A DNA stretch of 64,000 bases. Origin: Cyclobacteriaceae bacterium. GTDB taxonomy: Bacteria; Bacteroidota; Bacteroidia; Cytophagales; Cyclobacteriaceae. The notes under the pieces are model-generated. The model did no database searches, was not told the origin of the DNA, and saw only the letters and a list, made by a program, of their open reading frames with translations. The DNA is taken from contig CP129487.1 of the NCBI GenBank assembly GCA_030584025.1, forward strand, positions 2,666,001-2,730,000, given 5' to 3'. A program made the position numbers and the translations under genes. This document shows positions 44,512 to 52,955 of the stretch, piece by piece. The stretch's first letter is position 1. Each line of letters opens with the position of its first letter.

Positions 44512-44549
44512 CAGACCGTTTTGATGAGGGTTAGGTGTTTGTTATCCGA

Positions 44550-44582
44550 AGGCGTCCCGTTTCGCGGGGCGCCTTTTCTTTT
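44550..44582 (+). terminator. Rho-independent terminator after lipoprotein copy 2
   Basis: AGGCGTCCCG and CGGGGCGCCT pair (one G-T wobble) around a TTTCG-type loop and are followed by TTTTCTTTT. It lies 39 bases after the stop codon. Confidence 0.88.
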
Positions 44583-44590
44583 AATACCAT

Positions 44591-44764
44591 TTACTTTGTT
44601 TTATTAGTGTACGGACAATGCCTGCACCCGCTCTGGCAACAATATCCCCGCTTCAGGTGATAAGATGCCGTAAAAACTACCTTACCATTTTCAAGGTAAT
44701 AGTCGGGTTCGGTTGCTGGCAAAGCGGATGGACTTTTAGCTTTGTTTTTCCTGATATTATCCAT
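44591..44764 (-). CDS. DUF5522-type small cysteine-rich protein
   Basis: 57 residues, MDNIRKNKAKSPSALPATEP then DYYLENGKVVFTASYHLKRG and a C-terminal YCCQSGCRHCPYTNKTK. The pattern of YYLExGxxVFTxxYHLxRGYCC followed by GCRHCPY is that of DUF5522, a short family whose clustered cysteines suggest metal binding. It begins two bases after the stop of the BtuB-like receptor gene, so it is cotranscribed and under the cobalamin riboswitch. Function unknown. Its short length makes it easy to miss in automated gene finding. Confidence 0.85.
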   Translation of the reverse strand: MDNIRKNKAKSPSALPATEPDYYLENGKVVFTASYHLKRGYCCQSGCRHCPYTNKTK

Positions 44765-44766
44765 AC

Positions 44767-46668
44767 TTAAAATGTGCCACGCACACCCAATGATAAATTG
44801 AAAGGTTGCGTCTTGTAGCCATACACTTCGTAGTAATCCTGATTCAACAGGTTGCGGAAGTCCCCAAACAACTTTATGCGATTGTCGAGTAACGCATACT
44901 CGACATAAACATCCAGCAACTGGTAAGCCTCCAACACTACCGGGCTTGAGGTAAAAGTGTTTAGATCAAAGAATACATCGTTACGCTCGCCAAAGGTTTT
45001 GAAATTCAGGCTTGCGAATAATTCATCCGATACACGATACCCGATATTTAAACCCACGGAATGTTTTGGTCTGCGAAGCAAGTCGTTGGGCTTTGTTTCG
45101 GATCCTGCCCCGCTTTGGGTAGTTATCTCTCCATCGACATATGCATAGAAACCGGTCAGTGTAAGTTTATTTGTGGTGTATGATGCTTCTACTTCAACAC
45201 CGTGATCATTCAGTTTATCCTGGTTGAGGTAACCGGTTGTATAAACAATTACGTTTTCAATTTCTCTGTTAAACCAGGTAGCGCGTACATTCCAGTTCTT
45301 ATCCGAAGAAACAAACTGAATACCTGCTTCTGTGCTCGTGCTTTCCTCGGGTTCCAAATCTTCGTTAGCACCAAACGGACCATACAATTGCGTCAGTGTG
45401 GGCACTTTAAATCCGGTACCGTAGTTGGCAAAAAGCTTTACCTGATTATGGATCAGGTACGAAGGATTGATGCTGAACGTGAAATTATTTCCATACACCG
45501 AATGGCTTACAAACCGTCCGCCAGCTTCCATCGAAAATCCATTCAGGTTGTTTATAAACAGTGAAGCATAAGGACTGGTCATGTCAGCCGTAGGATTCTC
45601 AACGGTTGCATTGGTAGCCACCATTTTAACATGCTGGTAGTTTAATCCTCCTAACAATTGCACATGATCCGTGAAATTCCAGTTCATGAATATTTCACCG
45701 TGATTGAACCGGCCATCATATTCATCAGGCCCACCAAACATGCTCTCAAAAGAACGCTCCGTTTTGTTATGCGCATACATGACAGTAACTGCGCCCTTCT
45801 CAAATTGATAGTCAGCGTTGGCACCGTAGTGAAAGGTGTTGGCCTTATAAAACGCCTCCGGATCATCTGCGAAAGCACCCACATCATAGGCGCCATCAAA
45901 ATCATTGAAGCGCACAAACGGACGGATGGAAATTTTTTCGGTTGGCTTATAGCCAAGATTCAACTGAATGGCATTTTGTTCAAAACCATCTTTATCAAAA
46001 TCGACATTATCATCGGGCTCTTTAGCCTCACTGATGCCATCCGTTTGAAGGCGCGTGTAGCCCAGACTATAGTCAAACTTATCTGTACTTCCTGAAATAC
46101 CAACATTGCCACGCAAAGTATGGTAGCTGCCATAGCTTACGGTACCTGTTCCGCTTAAGGGTTTGTTGCCTTTCTTTTTGGTGATGATGTTAATGACACC
46201 CGCCATGGCATCGGTACCATACAAGGTTGATTGACTTCCTTTCAGAATTTCAATGCGCTCGATTTGATCGATGGATAGCAAGCGTAAATCAAACGCACCA
46301 TCAATACCACTGGGATCATTTACCGGAACACCGTCAACGAGAATAAGCGTGTACTTGCCGGCAGCGCCTCGCAAAAACACCGACTTATCCTTGGCGGGAT
46401 TGCTGTTGGCACCATTGATGACCAAGCCAACTTGTTCATTAAGAAGTTGCGATAAATCCTTTCCCGAACTGCGCGACAATTGTTCTTCATCGATGATGGT
46501 GAGCACCTTGCCCGTCTCGGAAACATTTTTCGGAAACTTGGTAGCGGTAACCACTACCTCACGAAGGGTGGTGGATGACAGGGAATCTTGTTGGGCCATT
46601 ATTTGGGTTGGCGCCCATAACCAACAGGCAATTACAGTCATTGCCCAGACTTTAATCTCTTTTTTCAT
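44767..46668 (-). CDS. btuB: BtuB-like TonB-dependent vitamin B12 receptor
   Basis: 633 residues: signal peptide (MKKEIKVWAMTVIACWLWAP...), TonB-box-like TLREVVVTATKFP near 35, plug domain to about 165 (QIERIEILKGSQSTLYGTDA, INIITKK), then a beta-barrel of about 22 strands ending in LSLGVRGTF with a C-terminal Phe. It lacks a carboxypeptidase-like N-domain. The cobalamin riboswitch directly upstream (46803-46985) is the main evidence for a B12/cobinamide substrate. The DUF5522 gene follows in the same transcript. No BtuF/BtuCD or cobalamin biosynthesis genes are in the window. Confidence 0.9.
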   Translation of the reverse strand: MKKEIKVWAMTVIACWLWAPTQIMAQQDSLSSTTLREVVVTATKFPKNVSETGKVLTIIDEEQLSRSSGKDLSQLLNEQVGLVINGANSNPAKDKSVFLRGAAGKYTLILVDGVPVNDPSGIDGAFDLRLLSIDQIERIEILKGSQSTLYGTDAMAGVINIITKKKGNKPLSGTGTVSYGSYHTLRGNVGISGSTDKFDYSLGYTRLQTDGISEAKEPDDNVDFDKDGFEQNAIQLNLGYKPTEKISIRPFVRFNDFDGAYDVGAFADDPEAFYKANTFHYGANADYQFEKGAVTVMYAHNKTERSFESMFGGPDEYDGRFNHGEIFMNWNFTDHVQLLGGLNYQHVKMVATNATVENPTADMTSPYASLFINNLNGFSMEAGGRFVSHSVYGNNFTFSINPSYLIHNQVKLFANYGTGFKVPTLTQLYGPFGANEDLEPEESTSTEAGIQFVSSDKNWNVRATWFNREIENVIVYTTGYLNQDKLNDHGVEVEASYTTNKLTLTGFYAYVDGEITTQSGAGSETKPNDLLRRPKHSVGLNIGYRVSDELFASLNFKTFGERNDVFFDLNTFTSSPVVLEAYQLLDVYVEYALLDNRIKLFGDFRNLLNQDYYEVYGYKTQPFNLSLGVRGTF

Positions 46669-46802
46669 TTGAAAAAGGGTTTAAGGTTGAAAAAAGAGTA
46701 AAGGCTGAAAATGAGTCGTGCGGAGTGAGGGTGTGATTCTATCATACCCATCACATGAATCACAAGAATCAAGTAGCTTTTACCCGAAGCACTGAAATAA
46801 AC

Positions 46803-46985
46803 GTTGCTGTGGCAGGTCTCCTGGCTTACATCACTTGCCTTCACCTTCCCATCCCGTCCCGATAACTATCGGAATCAAAACAGTGGCTTGAAGAATTAAG
46901 ACAAGTCTTAATGATGCTTACAGTTGCGGGAACAGCCCCCGATTTTCACGGGGTTCCCTTTTCATCCTTTTCAATCGTGTATTGA
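46803..46985 (-). ncRNA. Cobalamin (AdoCbl-type) riboswitch
   Basis: Reading the minus strand, the conserved elements occur in order: GGGAACCCCGTGAAAATCGG (about 46956-46937), CTGTTCCCGCAACTGTAAG (about 46935-46917), and near the 3' end the B12 box GCCAGGAGACCTGCC (46825-46811). These match the known architecture, with variable arms between. The element lies about 135 bases before the BtuB-like start codon and after a promoter at 47004-47035. High B12 is expected to repress the receptor and the DUF5522 gene. Confidence 0.95.
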
Positions 46986-47003
46986 TCAGGAACCAAAGCG
47001 GTG

Positions 47004-47035
47004 CAAGTATACAGATTCAGGATTTAAGATTCAAA
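47004..47035 (-). promoter_or_regulatory. Promoter upstream of the cobalamin riboswitch
   Basis: TTTG (47032-47035), a 20-base spacer and TATACTTG (47004-47011) on the minus strand, one mismatch from the Bacteroidota consensus. Initiation a few bases downstream would place the riboswitch at the 5' end of the transcript. Confidence 0.55.
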
Positions 47036-47046
47036 ATTCACCTTAA

Positions 47047-47114
47047 AACCACATAGACACATAGCGCACATAGTTTCTATAAATTTTCTATGTGGCCTAT
47101 GTTCCTATGTGGTT
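47047..47114. repeat. AACCACATAG palindromic repeat, copy A
   Basis: AACCACATAGACACATAG... pairs with ...CTATGTTCCTATGTGGTT across the element. A near-identical copy lies at 51602-51661 and related AACCACAAAG/AACCACAGAG elements at 60526 and 63075. With the riboswitch and promoter it fills the 500-base gap between the two receptor genes. Confidence 0.8.
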
Positions 47115-47169
47115 CAAAATTACCCGAGGATGTATTTAGGGCATTTATACTGTTGCTAACATTTGAATT

Positions 47170-49401
47170 CTATCTCCACGTATACCGCACACCCAAAAAT
47201 CCTTTCAACCCCTGAACAGGCGCGTAGTTGTAGGCCGTATCGAATGTGTAGTTGTTTGGGTTATTCACATCGGTGTTTCGATCAAACGGATCGAATGGTC
47301 GCATCAACGGATGCTCGGGAATGAAGTTCAACAGATTTTTTACACCACCGTAAATTTCCCATTGGTGTTTTTCGCTTTTGCTGACTATCGTCCGTGTTAC
47401 CTGAATATTCATTAACGGAACCACAGGCGATTTATCCGGGCGGAAATCATTGGGCTGCACGGGCAAGTGCATCGGGCCATTAAACCTTCCGGTGAGGTCT
47501 ATCATCCACGCTTTGTTTGGCGTGGTGTAGGACGTGGCCAATGTTCCGGAAAAGCGAGGCGCAAAAAGCTGCGGAATTTTTTCTCCCCCCTCCCTGTTGT
47601 ACACATCCATTATGGTAATACCGGCCAGCACCGAAAACCCGGAAGTGAACTGTAAATCGGAGTTCAGCGTGATGCCTTTCGATATGGCGTGCCCATCCAG
47701 GTTGTCGTAAATGATTTTATCGGGGTCAGCTAAAAAATCACCAACAATCTTGTTTGAGAAGTACGTATAGAACAACGATCCGTCAACATTCAAAAAGCCT
47801 GATGCGAATGGAATTGTATGCGTATAGTTCAGGTTCACATTCCACGATTGTTCCGGCTTCAGTTCATCTTCAATTACCACTTCGCGCGAGCCGGTAAGGG
47901 CAGCATGATCTTCCGTAAACAAATTCACTACGCGATAGCCACTGCCGGTAGTAAATCGAAAGACGCTGTTTGCAGCAGGCGCATACCGAAAACTTAAACG
48001 TGGTGTGAAAATATTTCCGTGAATGTTGTGGTGATCATAACGCAAACCTGCGAGCGTAGAAAATGATTTACTGAGTTCCACTTCGTGCTGCACAAAAACT
48101 CCCGGTAAGAAAGTAACCGAGGGTGTGTTGTCGCCAGAAAGTTCAGCCGTGCCCGGAGTGTTATCATCATAATAAATAAACCGTACGGGCAAACCCGCCA
48201 GCAACGTGTGTGCACCCATCTTCCGGTTCCAACGCATCTGCGCAAACGCAACATGCTGATCGGCCTTGTACTTGACGGTACCGTAATACGAATCCTGCAG
48301 GTGGTAGTTATAGGAATAATCGATAGCCGCATTGGTGTTGAGTGCTTGTGTGCCGATCACTTCCCACCGATTGGTATAAATGGATTCTCCATAATATACA
48401 TCCGACCCGCGGTACTTTCGGTTCCATTGCAGTTCTCCGCCCCACCGGTCTTCATAAAAGTACCGCAACGCCAATGACCCTTTTTGTTTTGGAAATTCCC
48501 ATTTGTTGAAAACGGAAATGCGTTGCTGCACCGGGATGTCGGTAAAATTATCGTTGTTGATATCGCGTTTGTTTCGGTATTGAAAATGATTGATCCCCAG
48601 CAGGGTTGAAGTCTTGCCCACTTTTCCGGCCACCGAAATATCCAGGTTCATTTCACCCACACTGGTTCCAAAAACATCTGCTTGTAACACGGGCATGTTG
48701 TGTGGTTCTTTGGTGATGATGTTGATCAACCCGCCAACAGCTTCCGAACCATACAATGTGGAAGCCGGACCTTTCACCACTTCAATGCGCTTCACCATAG
48801 CGTTGGGTATGCCGGCCAATCCGTATACGGTTGATAAGCTGCTCACAATGGGCATGCCATCAATTAAGATCATCGTGTATGGTCCTTCCAATCCGTTAAT
48901 GTGTATATCACCCGTGTTGCATACGTTGCAGTTCACTTGCGGCTGCACACCATTCACCATGTTCAGCGATTCAAAAATATTGGGCACCGGATTTTTCTTA
49001 AACAACACCGGAGCGTAAACCTCCACCGGAATCGGTGACCTGAGTTTTGTTACCTCCTGCATGGTTCCCGTTACCACTACCTCATCAAGCTGGCTCACTT
49101 CTTCTTCCATGGTAATGGTTATCGGTTGGGTTGACGGACTGACATTAACCTGTTGCGTATTTTTTTTGAACCCTACGGCCGAAACTTCCAACACGTAGGA
49201 GCCCGCATTTATTCCCTTAAACTCAAACGATCCATCGGCATTGGTGATTGTGCCCTTGTTTGTGCCGCGCAAGGCCACCGTGGCAAAAGACACAGGCGCT
49301 TCCTTGGCCCGTACCCACCCCTGTACTGCGGCTTCCTGTGCCACCGACTGAAAGGCCCATACAACCCCTGCCACCATCAAAATTTTAGCCTTACTAAGCA
49401 T
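47170..49401 (-). CDS. TonB-dependent receptor with carboxypeptidase-like N-terminal domain (metal/siderophore type)
   Basis: 743 residues. Signal peptide to about residue 22, CarboxypepD_reg-like domain (about 25-105, with GSFEFKGINAGSYVLEVSAV), TonB-box region EVSQLDEVVVTGTM, plug with VQPQVNCNVCNTGDIHINGL (a CxxC pair) and RIEVVKGPASTLYGSEAVGG, then a barrel ending GLKGFLGVRYTWR. The type is commonly annotated as a ferric-siderophore receptor. A DtxR-like palindrome sits right at the start (49405-49420), and a His-rich transporter operon lies nearby, so metal import is likely. Whether iron, zinc or another ion cannot be settled from sequence. Confidence 0.88.
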   Translation of the reverse strand: MLSKAKILMVAGVVWAFQSVAQEAAVQGWVRAKEAPVSFATVALRGTNKGTITNADGSFEFKGINAGSYVLEVSAVGFKKNTQQVNVSPSTQPITITMEEEVSQLDEVVVTGTMQEVTKLRSPIPVEVYAPVLFKKNPVPNIFESLNMVNGVQPQVNCNVCNTGDIHINGLEGPYTMILIDGMPIVSSLSTVYGLAGIPNAMVKRIEVVKGPASTLYGSEAVGGLINIITKEPHNMPVLQADVFGTSVGEMNLDISVAGKVGKTSTLLGINHFQYRNKRDINNDNFTDIPVQQRISVFNKWEFPKQKGSLALRYFYEDRWGGELQWNRKYRGSDVYYGESIYTNRWEVIGTQALNTNAAIDYSYNYHLQDSYYGTVKYKADQHVAFAQMRWNRKMGAHTLLAGLPVRFIYYDDNTPGTAELSGDNTPSVTFLPGVFVQHEVELSKSFSTLAGLRYDHHNIHGNIFTPRLSFRYAPAANSVFRFTTGSGYRVVNLFTEDHAALTGSREVVIEDELKPEQSWNVNLNYTHTIPFASGFLNVDGSLFYTYFSNKIVGDFLADPDKIIYDNLDGHAISKGITLNSDLQFTSGFSVLAGITIMDVYNREGGEKIPQLFAPRFSGTLATSYTTPNKAWMIDLTGRFNGPMHLPVQPNDFRPDKSPVVPLMNIQVTRTIVSKSEKHQWEIYGGVKNLLNFIPEHPLMRPFDPFDRNTDVNNPNNYTFDTAYNYAPVQGLKGFLGVRYTWR

Positions 49402-49404
49402 ATT

Positions 49405-49420
49405 TTTAGACTAATCTAAA
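49405..49420. promoter_or_regulatory. DtxR/MntR-like palindrome at the receptor start
   Basis: TTTAGACTAATCTAAA has perfect six-base arms (TTTAGA/TCTAAA) and lies three bases from the receptor ATG. It follows a candidate promoter (TAGTGTTG at 49433-49440 on the minus strand, with ATTG 20 bases further upstream). Resemblance to metal-regulator boxes of the DtxR family is from memory. Confidence 0.5.
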
Positions 49421-49598
49421 TTTTTGTTTATACAACACTAAGTAAAACGAAGGAGTAAGGCAATAGGTTTAGGATAATTTATTTGAGATGAGCAAAAACC
49501 GACTGAATTGGGATGGTTCATAACTGATTTCTTTTAGCCAATTAAAAACGAAATGGGTAACTTGAGTTCCCTACAGCATTACCATCATCCCTATACCG

Positions 49599-50693
49599 AT
49601 GAAACCCATACAATTTTTGACATTTAGTTTGTTGATTATCTCAGTGCTTTCCTGCAGTCAGAAAAAGGAAGCGGATGAGGCCCGTGATACAAAACCCGTG
49701 CGCGAGGTGTGGTCGCGCGAGCAAGCCCATGACTGGTATAAACAATGGGGTTGGTTACGCGGTTGTGATTTTATTCCCAGCACGGCCATCAATCAGTTGG
49801 AAATGTGGCAAGCCGAAACATTCGACACAGCCACGATAAACAAGGAGTTGGGATGGGCGCAAGCCATCGGACTTAATTCCATGCGGGTGTATTTGCATCA
49901 TGCCGCCTGGCAAACCGACCAGGAAGGATTCAAGGATCGGGTGAGTCAATACCTGGCCATCGCGGATAAGCATGGCATCTCTACCTTGTTTGTTTTCTTC
50001 GATGATTGCTGGAACCCCACGTTTGAAACCGGCACACAGCCGGAACCCAAACCCGGTGTTCACAACTCCGGCTGGCTGCGCGATCCGGGCGATATCCTTC
50101 ACCAGGATTCAACGCTTATACATACGCTTGAAGCCTATGTAAAAGATGTGCTTACGGAATTTTCAAATGACCCCCGCATTGTTTTATGGGACTTGTACAA
50201 CGAACCGGGTAACTCGAATTATAAAAACAAGTCGATGCCGTTGTTGCAAAACGTTTTTCAGTGGGGCCGGGAGGTTAACCCGTCACAACCGCTGTCGGTT
50301 GGTGTTTGGAATAAAGAGCTGCTTGAACTCAATACGTTTCAGCTCGCCAACTCCGATGTGATCACCTACCACAATTATGGTGATGCGGAAGATCACCAAC
50401 AGTGGATTGACAGCCTGCAAACGTACGGCAAGCCGTTAATCTGCACCGAATACATGGCACGAACCCGCAACAGCCGCTTTGATAACATTATGCCGCTACT
50501 GAAAAAGGAAAACATTGGTGCCTACAACTGGGGGCTTGTTGCCGGAAAAACCAATACCATTTACGCCTGGGATACGCCCATGCCTGATGGCAAAGAACCT
50601 GAAGTTTGGTTTCACGACATCTTCCGGAAGGATGGAACACCGTACAAGCCGGAAGAGGTTGAGCTTATTAAAAAGCTTACGGGGAAGAATTAG
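49599..50693 (+). CDS. Glycoside hydrolase clan A (cellulase/mannanase-like) lipoprotein
   Basis: 364 residues. Lipoprotein signal with lipobox VLSC (Cys about 19). The remainder is a TIM-barrel glycosidase: acid/base Glu in LWDLYNEPG (about residue 202) and nucleophile Glu in ICTEYMAR (about 284), spaced as in clan GH-A; RVYLHHAAW and HNYGDAEDHQQW are also family-like. It would act on a polysaccharide at the cell surface; cellulase, mannanase and xylanase labels are all possible. No carbohydrate-utilisation partners (SusC/D) are nearby. It is convergent to the DUF3299-like gene, with the frameshifted VOC gene between. Confidence 0.83.
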   Translation: MKPIQFLTFSLLIISVLSCSQKKEADEARDTKPVREVWSREQAHDWYKQWGWLRGCDFIPSTAINQLEMWQAETFDTATINKELGWAQAIGLNSMRVYLHHAAWQTDQEGFKDRVSQYLAIADKHGISTLFVFFDDCWNPTFETGTQPEPKPGVHNSGWLRDPGDILHQDSTLIHTLEAYVKDVLTEFSNDPRIVLWDLYNEPGNSNYKNKSMPLLQNVFQWGREVNPSQPLSVGVWNKELLELNTFQLANSDVITYHNYGDAEDHQQWIDSLQTYGKPLICTEYMARTRNSRFDNIMPLLKKENIGAYNWGLVAGKTNTIYAWDTPMPDGKEPEVWFHDIFRKDGTPYKPEEVELIKKLTGKN

Positions 50694-50731
50694 TTTAATC
50701 GTGGTAACCCATTACTGAATCCAGGATTAAC

Positions 50732-51099
50732 ATGAGTACCTACAAGGCATTATACCTGAGCCCAATGATTCCTTCGTATAATCTGGAAGCAACCGGCAAG
50801 TTCTTTAAAGACATCCTGAGCTTCACTCCGCATATGGAAACGGAAACGTACGCCATTTATCACAAAGACAACCTGACGGTACACCTGCTGCGGGCAGGAA
50901 AAGATATCGGGCAAATGGAATTTTACCTGGAGGTAGATGACCTGGATAGCGTGTGGAGCGCAATCAAAGACAAATTAAATTACAAGGCCTAAAGGTCAGA
51001 GAGCCCTTTAACCAGGCGTATGGGATGCGTGAAGTACACATTGGTATTCCTCAAACCAACACGCTATTGTTTATCGGGCAGGAGATTGAAAAGAATTAA
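50732..51099 (+). pseudogene. VOC/glyoxalase-like gene with a one-base frameshift
   Basis: The first frame (50732-50992) gives 86 residues ending DKLNYKA then a stop. Shifting by one base at AAGGCC (50984-50989) continues as GLKVREPFNQAYGMREVHIG and IPQTNTLLFIGQEIEKN to a stop at 51097-51099. The join reads smoothly as a complete bleomycin-resistance/glyoxalase fold of about 122 residues, so one G has probably been lost (GG for GGG). It could be a real inactivation or a homopolymer sequencing error. Without the shift the protein loses its last two strands, including metal-site residues. Confidence 0.82.
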
Positions 51100-51120
51100 T
51101 AACGAAACTGATGTGCCTGG

Positions 51121-51567
51121 TTATTTCTTCACCAGCACGGCCTCTTCCAAAATAAAATTCACATGCTCAATGTCGGAAGCATTGAGTTTGAGTTTGCCTT
51201 TTACGGTGATCAGGTCATCCACCTGGAATTTTCCGGGGTCAACTTTGAACGTTACCTCGGCTATGGATTCAGGGCCACCACCTCCGCAAAAGAAACACTG
51301 GCTCATGGGGTATTTGGAGAGAATAATATAGTTGCCTTCTTCCGGTGCAAAGGGCACGTAAAAACCTTCTACGGTAATTTCCTTTCCCTCCAGCGACTTT
51401 AATGATTCCGGAAAACTGGGATAGAACAAATATTCGCCAAGCTTTTCGTAGTATTTGGGCTCAAATTTGGTTTTGGCAAATTCATTCCAGGCGTCAAACT
51501 TCGGGGTTTGGGCAAATGCCTGGCTGGTCAATAAAACAACACATACAACTAATATTATTTTCTTCAT
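51121..51567 (-). CDS. DUF3299-like periplasmic protein
   Basis: 148 residues with a signal peptide (MKKIILVVCVVLLTSQAFAQ). The central motif IILSKYPMSQCFFCGGGGPES, with its CFFC pair after a PM, is typical of DUF3299; the protein also has an OB-like region (ITVEGFYVPFA ... ITVKGKLKLN). In pseudomonads a DUF3299 gene is co-encoded with a MacB-like ATPase and permease in a zinc-responsive operon; the same two genes lie just upstream here, separated by a palindrome. Role unknown; metal handling is inferred. Confidence 0.75.
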   Translation of the reverse strand: MKKIILVVCVVLLTSQAFAQTPKFDAWNEFAKTKFEPKYYEKLGEYLFYPSFPESLKSLEGKEITVEGFYVPFAPEEGNYIILSKYPMSQCFFCGGGGPESIAEVTFKVDPGKFQVDDLITVKGKLKLNASDIEHVNFILEEAVLVKK

Positions 51568-51601
51568 TCTGATTAATGGTTCAAGGTTTCATTATTTTTT
51601 G

Positions 51602-51661
51602 AACCACATAGACACATAGCACACATAGTTTTTTCTATGTGATCTATGTTCCTATGTGGTT
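51602..51661. repeat. AACCACATAG palindromic repeat, copy B
   Basis: Almost identical arms to copy A at 47047-47114 (AACCACATAGACACATAG and CTATGTTCCTATGTGGTT), with a shorter centre. It separates the permease gene from the DUF3299-like gene. Confidence 0.8.
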
Positions 51662-51701
51662 AGTTACTTTACAACAGTTACTCACTACAACAAATTCAAC
51701 A

Positions 51702-52955
51702 TCAATTCCCTGCCAGCACTTTTGATATATCGGTTCGGTACGCCTGCCAGGCAGGTATCAGCGCACACAACACACCTAACAACAAACTTCCCGCCAAAAT
51801 TATCCATTCTTCGGTGTAGAAAACAATACCGCTTATCCCGGCTTTTTGGGTTTCGGCCACAAAAGCTGTCATGAGCATAACCACACCATGCCCCAGCAAC
51901 AACCCGATTATACTGCCCAACAAGGTAAGCAACACGCCTTCCGATAAAATAGTTACCACCAGTTTTAATCGTGTGGCGCCCATGGAGCGCATAATGGCCA
52001 AGTCGTAGCGCCTTTCTTTTAATGAATTATAGAGGGCAATAAAAATGCTTAACGCAGATATGAAAATAAGCACGTAGGCGAACGCCATTAAAATATCAAC
52101 ACCAACACCCAAAATGGAAAACAAGCGTGCCGTTTCGAACGCTGGCGATGCTGCCTGCATGCTGCTTTGCTGATTGACAAAACGGGGCAACTGTATGGCG
52201 CCCATTGGTGAGCGATATTGAAGCAACATGGCCGTTATTTCTTTGGTGGAATCACCGGCTGCAACGGTCGGCACCAACGGAGAGGCGATAAAGGTGCTGT
52301 CGTGTTCATGATCGTGATGCTGATGATCTTCTTCGGTGTGCAAATCATGCACATGCCATACACTTTCAACGGAAGTAAGAATGAGGTTGTCCAACACGGT
52401 GTTGGAGCGTTTCATGATTCCCTTCACCACAAACTTGTGCTCCTCATGCGCATGCCCACCGGTGGTGAGGCCGTGTGCGCTGGCAAATTCATCATTTAAT
52501 TTGAATTTAGTCATGGCGGCCACATTGGCACCAATCACCACTTCCAGTTCTTCACTAAACCATGCGCCTTGTTCCACTTCTACTTTATAGAGTTCGGCAT
52601 ATCGCTTATCGGTTCCGATAATCCGGTACGCTTCATAGCTATCGCCTAACGCAAGCGGAATAGCATTTTTCACCAACCGGTTTTTGGCAATGCGTTCCGC
52701 TTCTTTCAAATTGATGTTGCCTGTAGGAAAATCGATGTGAAAAATATTGCAGAGTATAAGTTGCAACGGGCTACCCTTCGCCCCTACTACCAAATCAATG
52801 CCGCGTGCATTCTCCGAAATTTTTTCTTCCAGTTGCTTATTAAACAACAGCAATACTATGATCACAGCAATGCCCAAGGAAAGCAACACAATATTTAAAG
52901 CTGTGTTGAGTGGCTTTGCTTTTAAATAATTCCAGACAAGTAGTATGATGTTCAT
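51702..52955 (-). CDS. LolC/MacB-type permease with histidine-rich periplasmic segment
   Basis: 417 residues: N-terminal helix (about 18-38), periplasmic MacB-like domain (about 45-285), then three FtsX helices (about 290-410; RRYDLAIMRSMGATRLKL). Residues 161-173 (HGLTTGGHAHEEH) and 201-218 (HVHDLHTEEDHQHHDHEH) carry about a dozen histidines, plausible Zn2+ ligands. Its start overlaps the ATPase stop (ATGA). PA4065 in the zinc-responsive PA4063-PA4066 operon of Pseudomonas aeruginosa is the relative I recall; there the His-rich part is partly on a separate DUF2796 protein, which is absent here. Confidence 0.82.
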   Translation of the reverse strand: MNIILLVWNYLKAKPLNTALNIVLLSLGIAVIIVLLLFNKQLEEKISENARGIDLVVGAKGSPLQLILCNIFHIDFPTGNINLKEAERIAKNRLVKNAIPLALGDSYEAYRIIGTDKRYAELYKVEVEQGAWFSEELEVVIGANVAAMTKFKLNDEFASAHGLTTGGHAHEEHKFVVKGIMKRSNTVLDNLILTSVESVWHVHDLHTEEDHQHHDHEHDSTFIASPLVPTVAAGDSTKEITAMLLQYRSPMGAIQLPRFVNQQSSMQAASPAFETARLFSILGVGVDILMAFAYVLIFISALSIFIALYNSLKERRYDLAIMRSMGATRLKLVVTILSEGVLLTLLGSIIGLLLGHGVVMLMTAFVAETQKAGISGIVFYTEEWIILAGSLLLGVLCALIPAWQAYRTDISKVLAGN

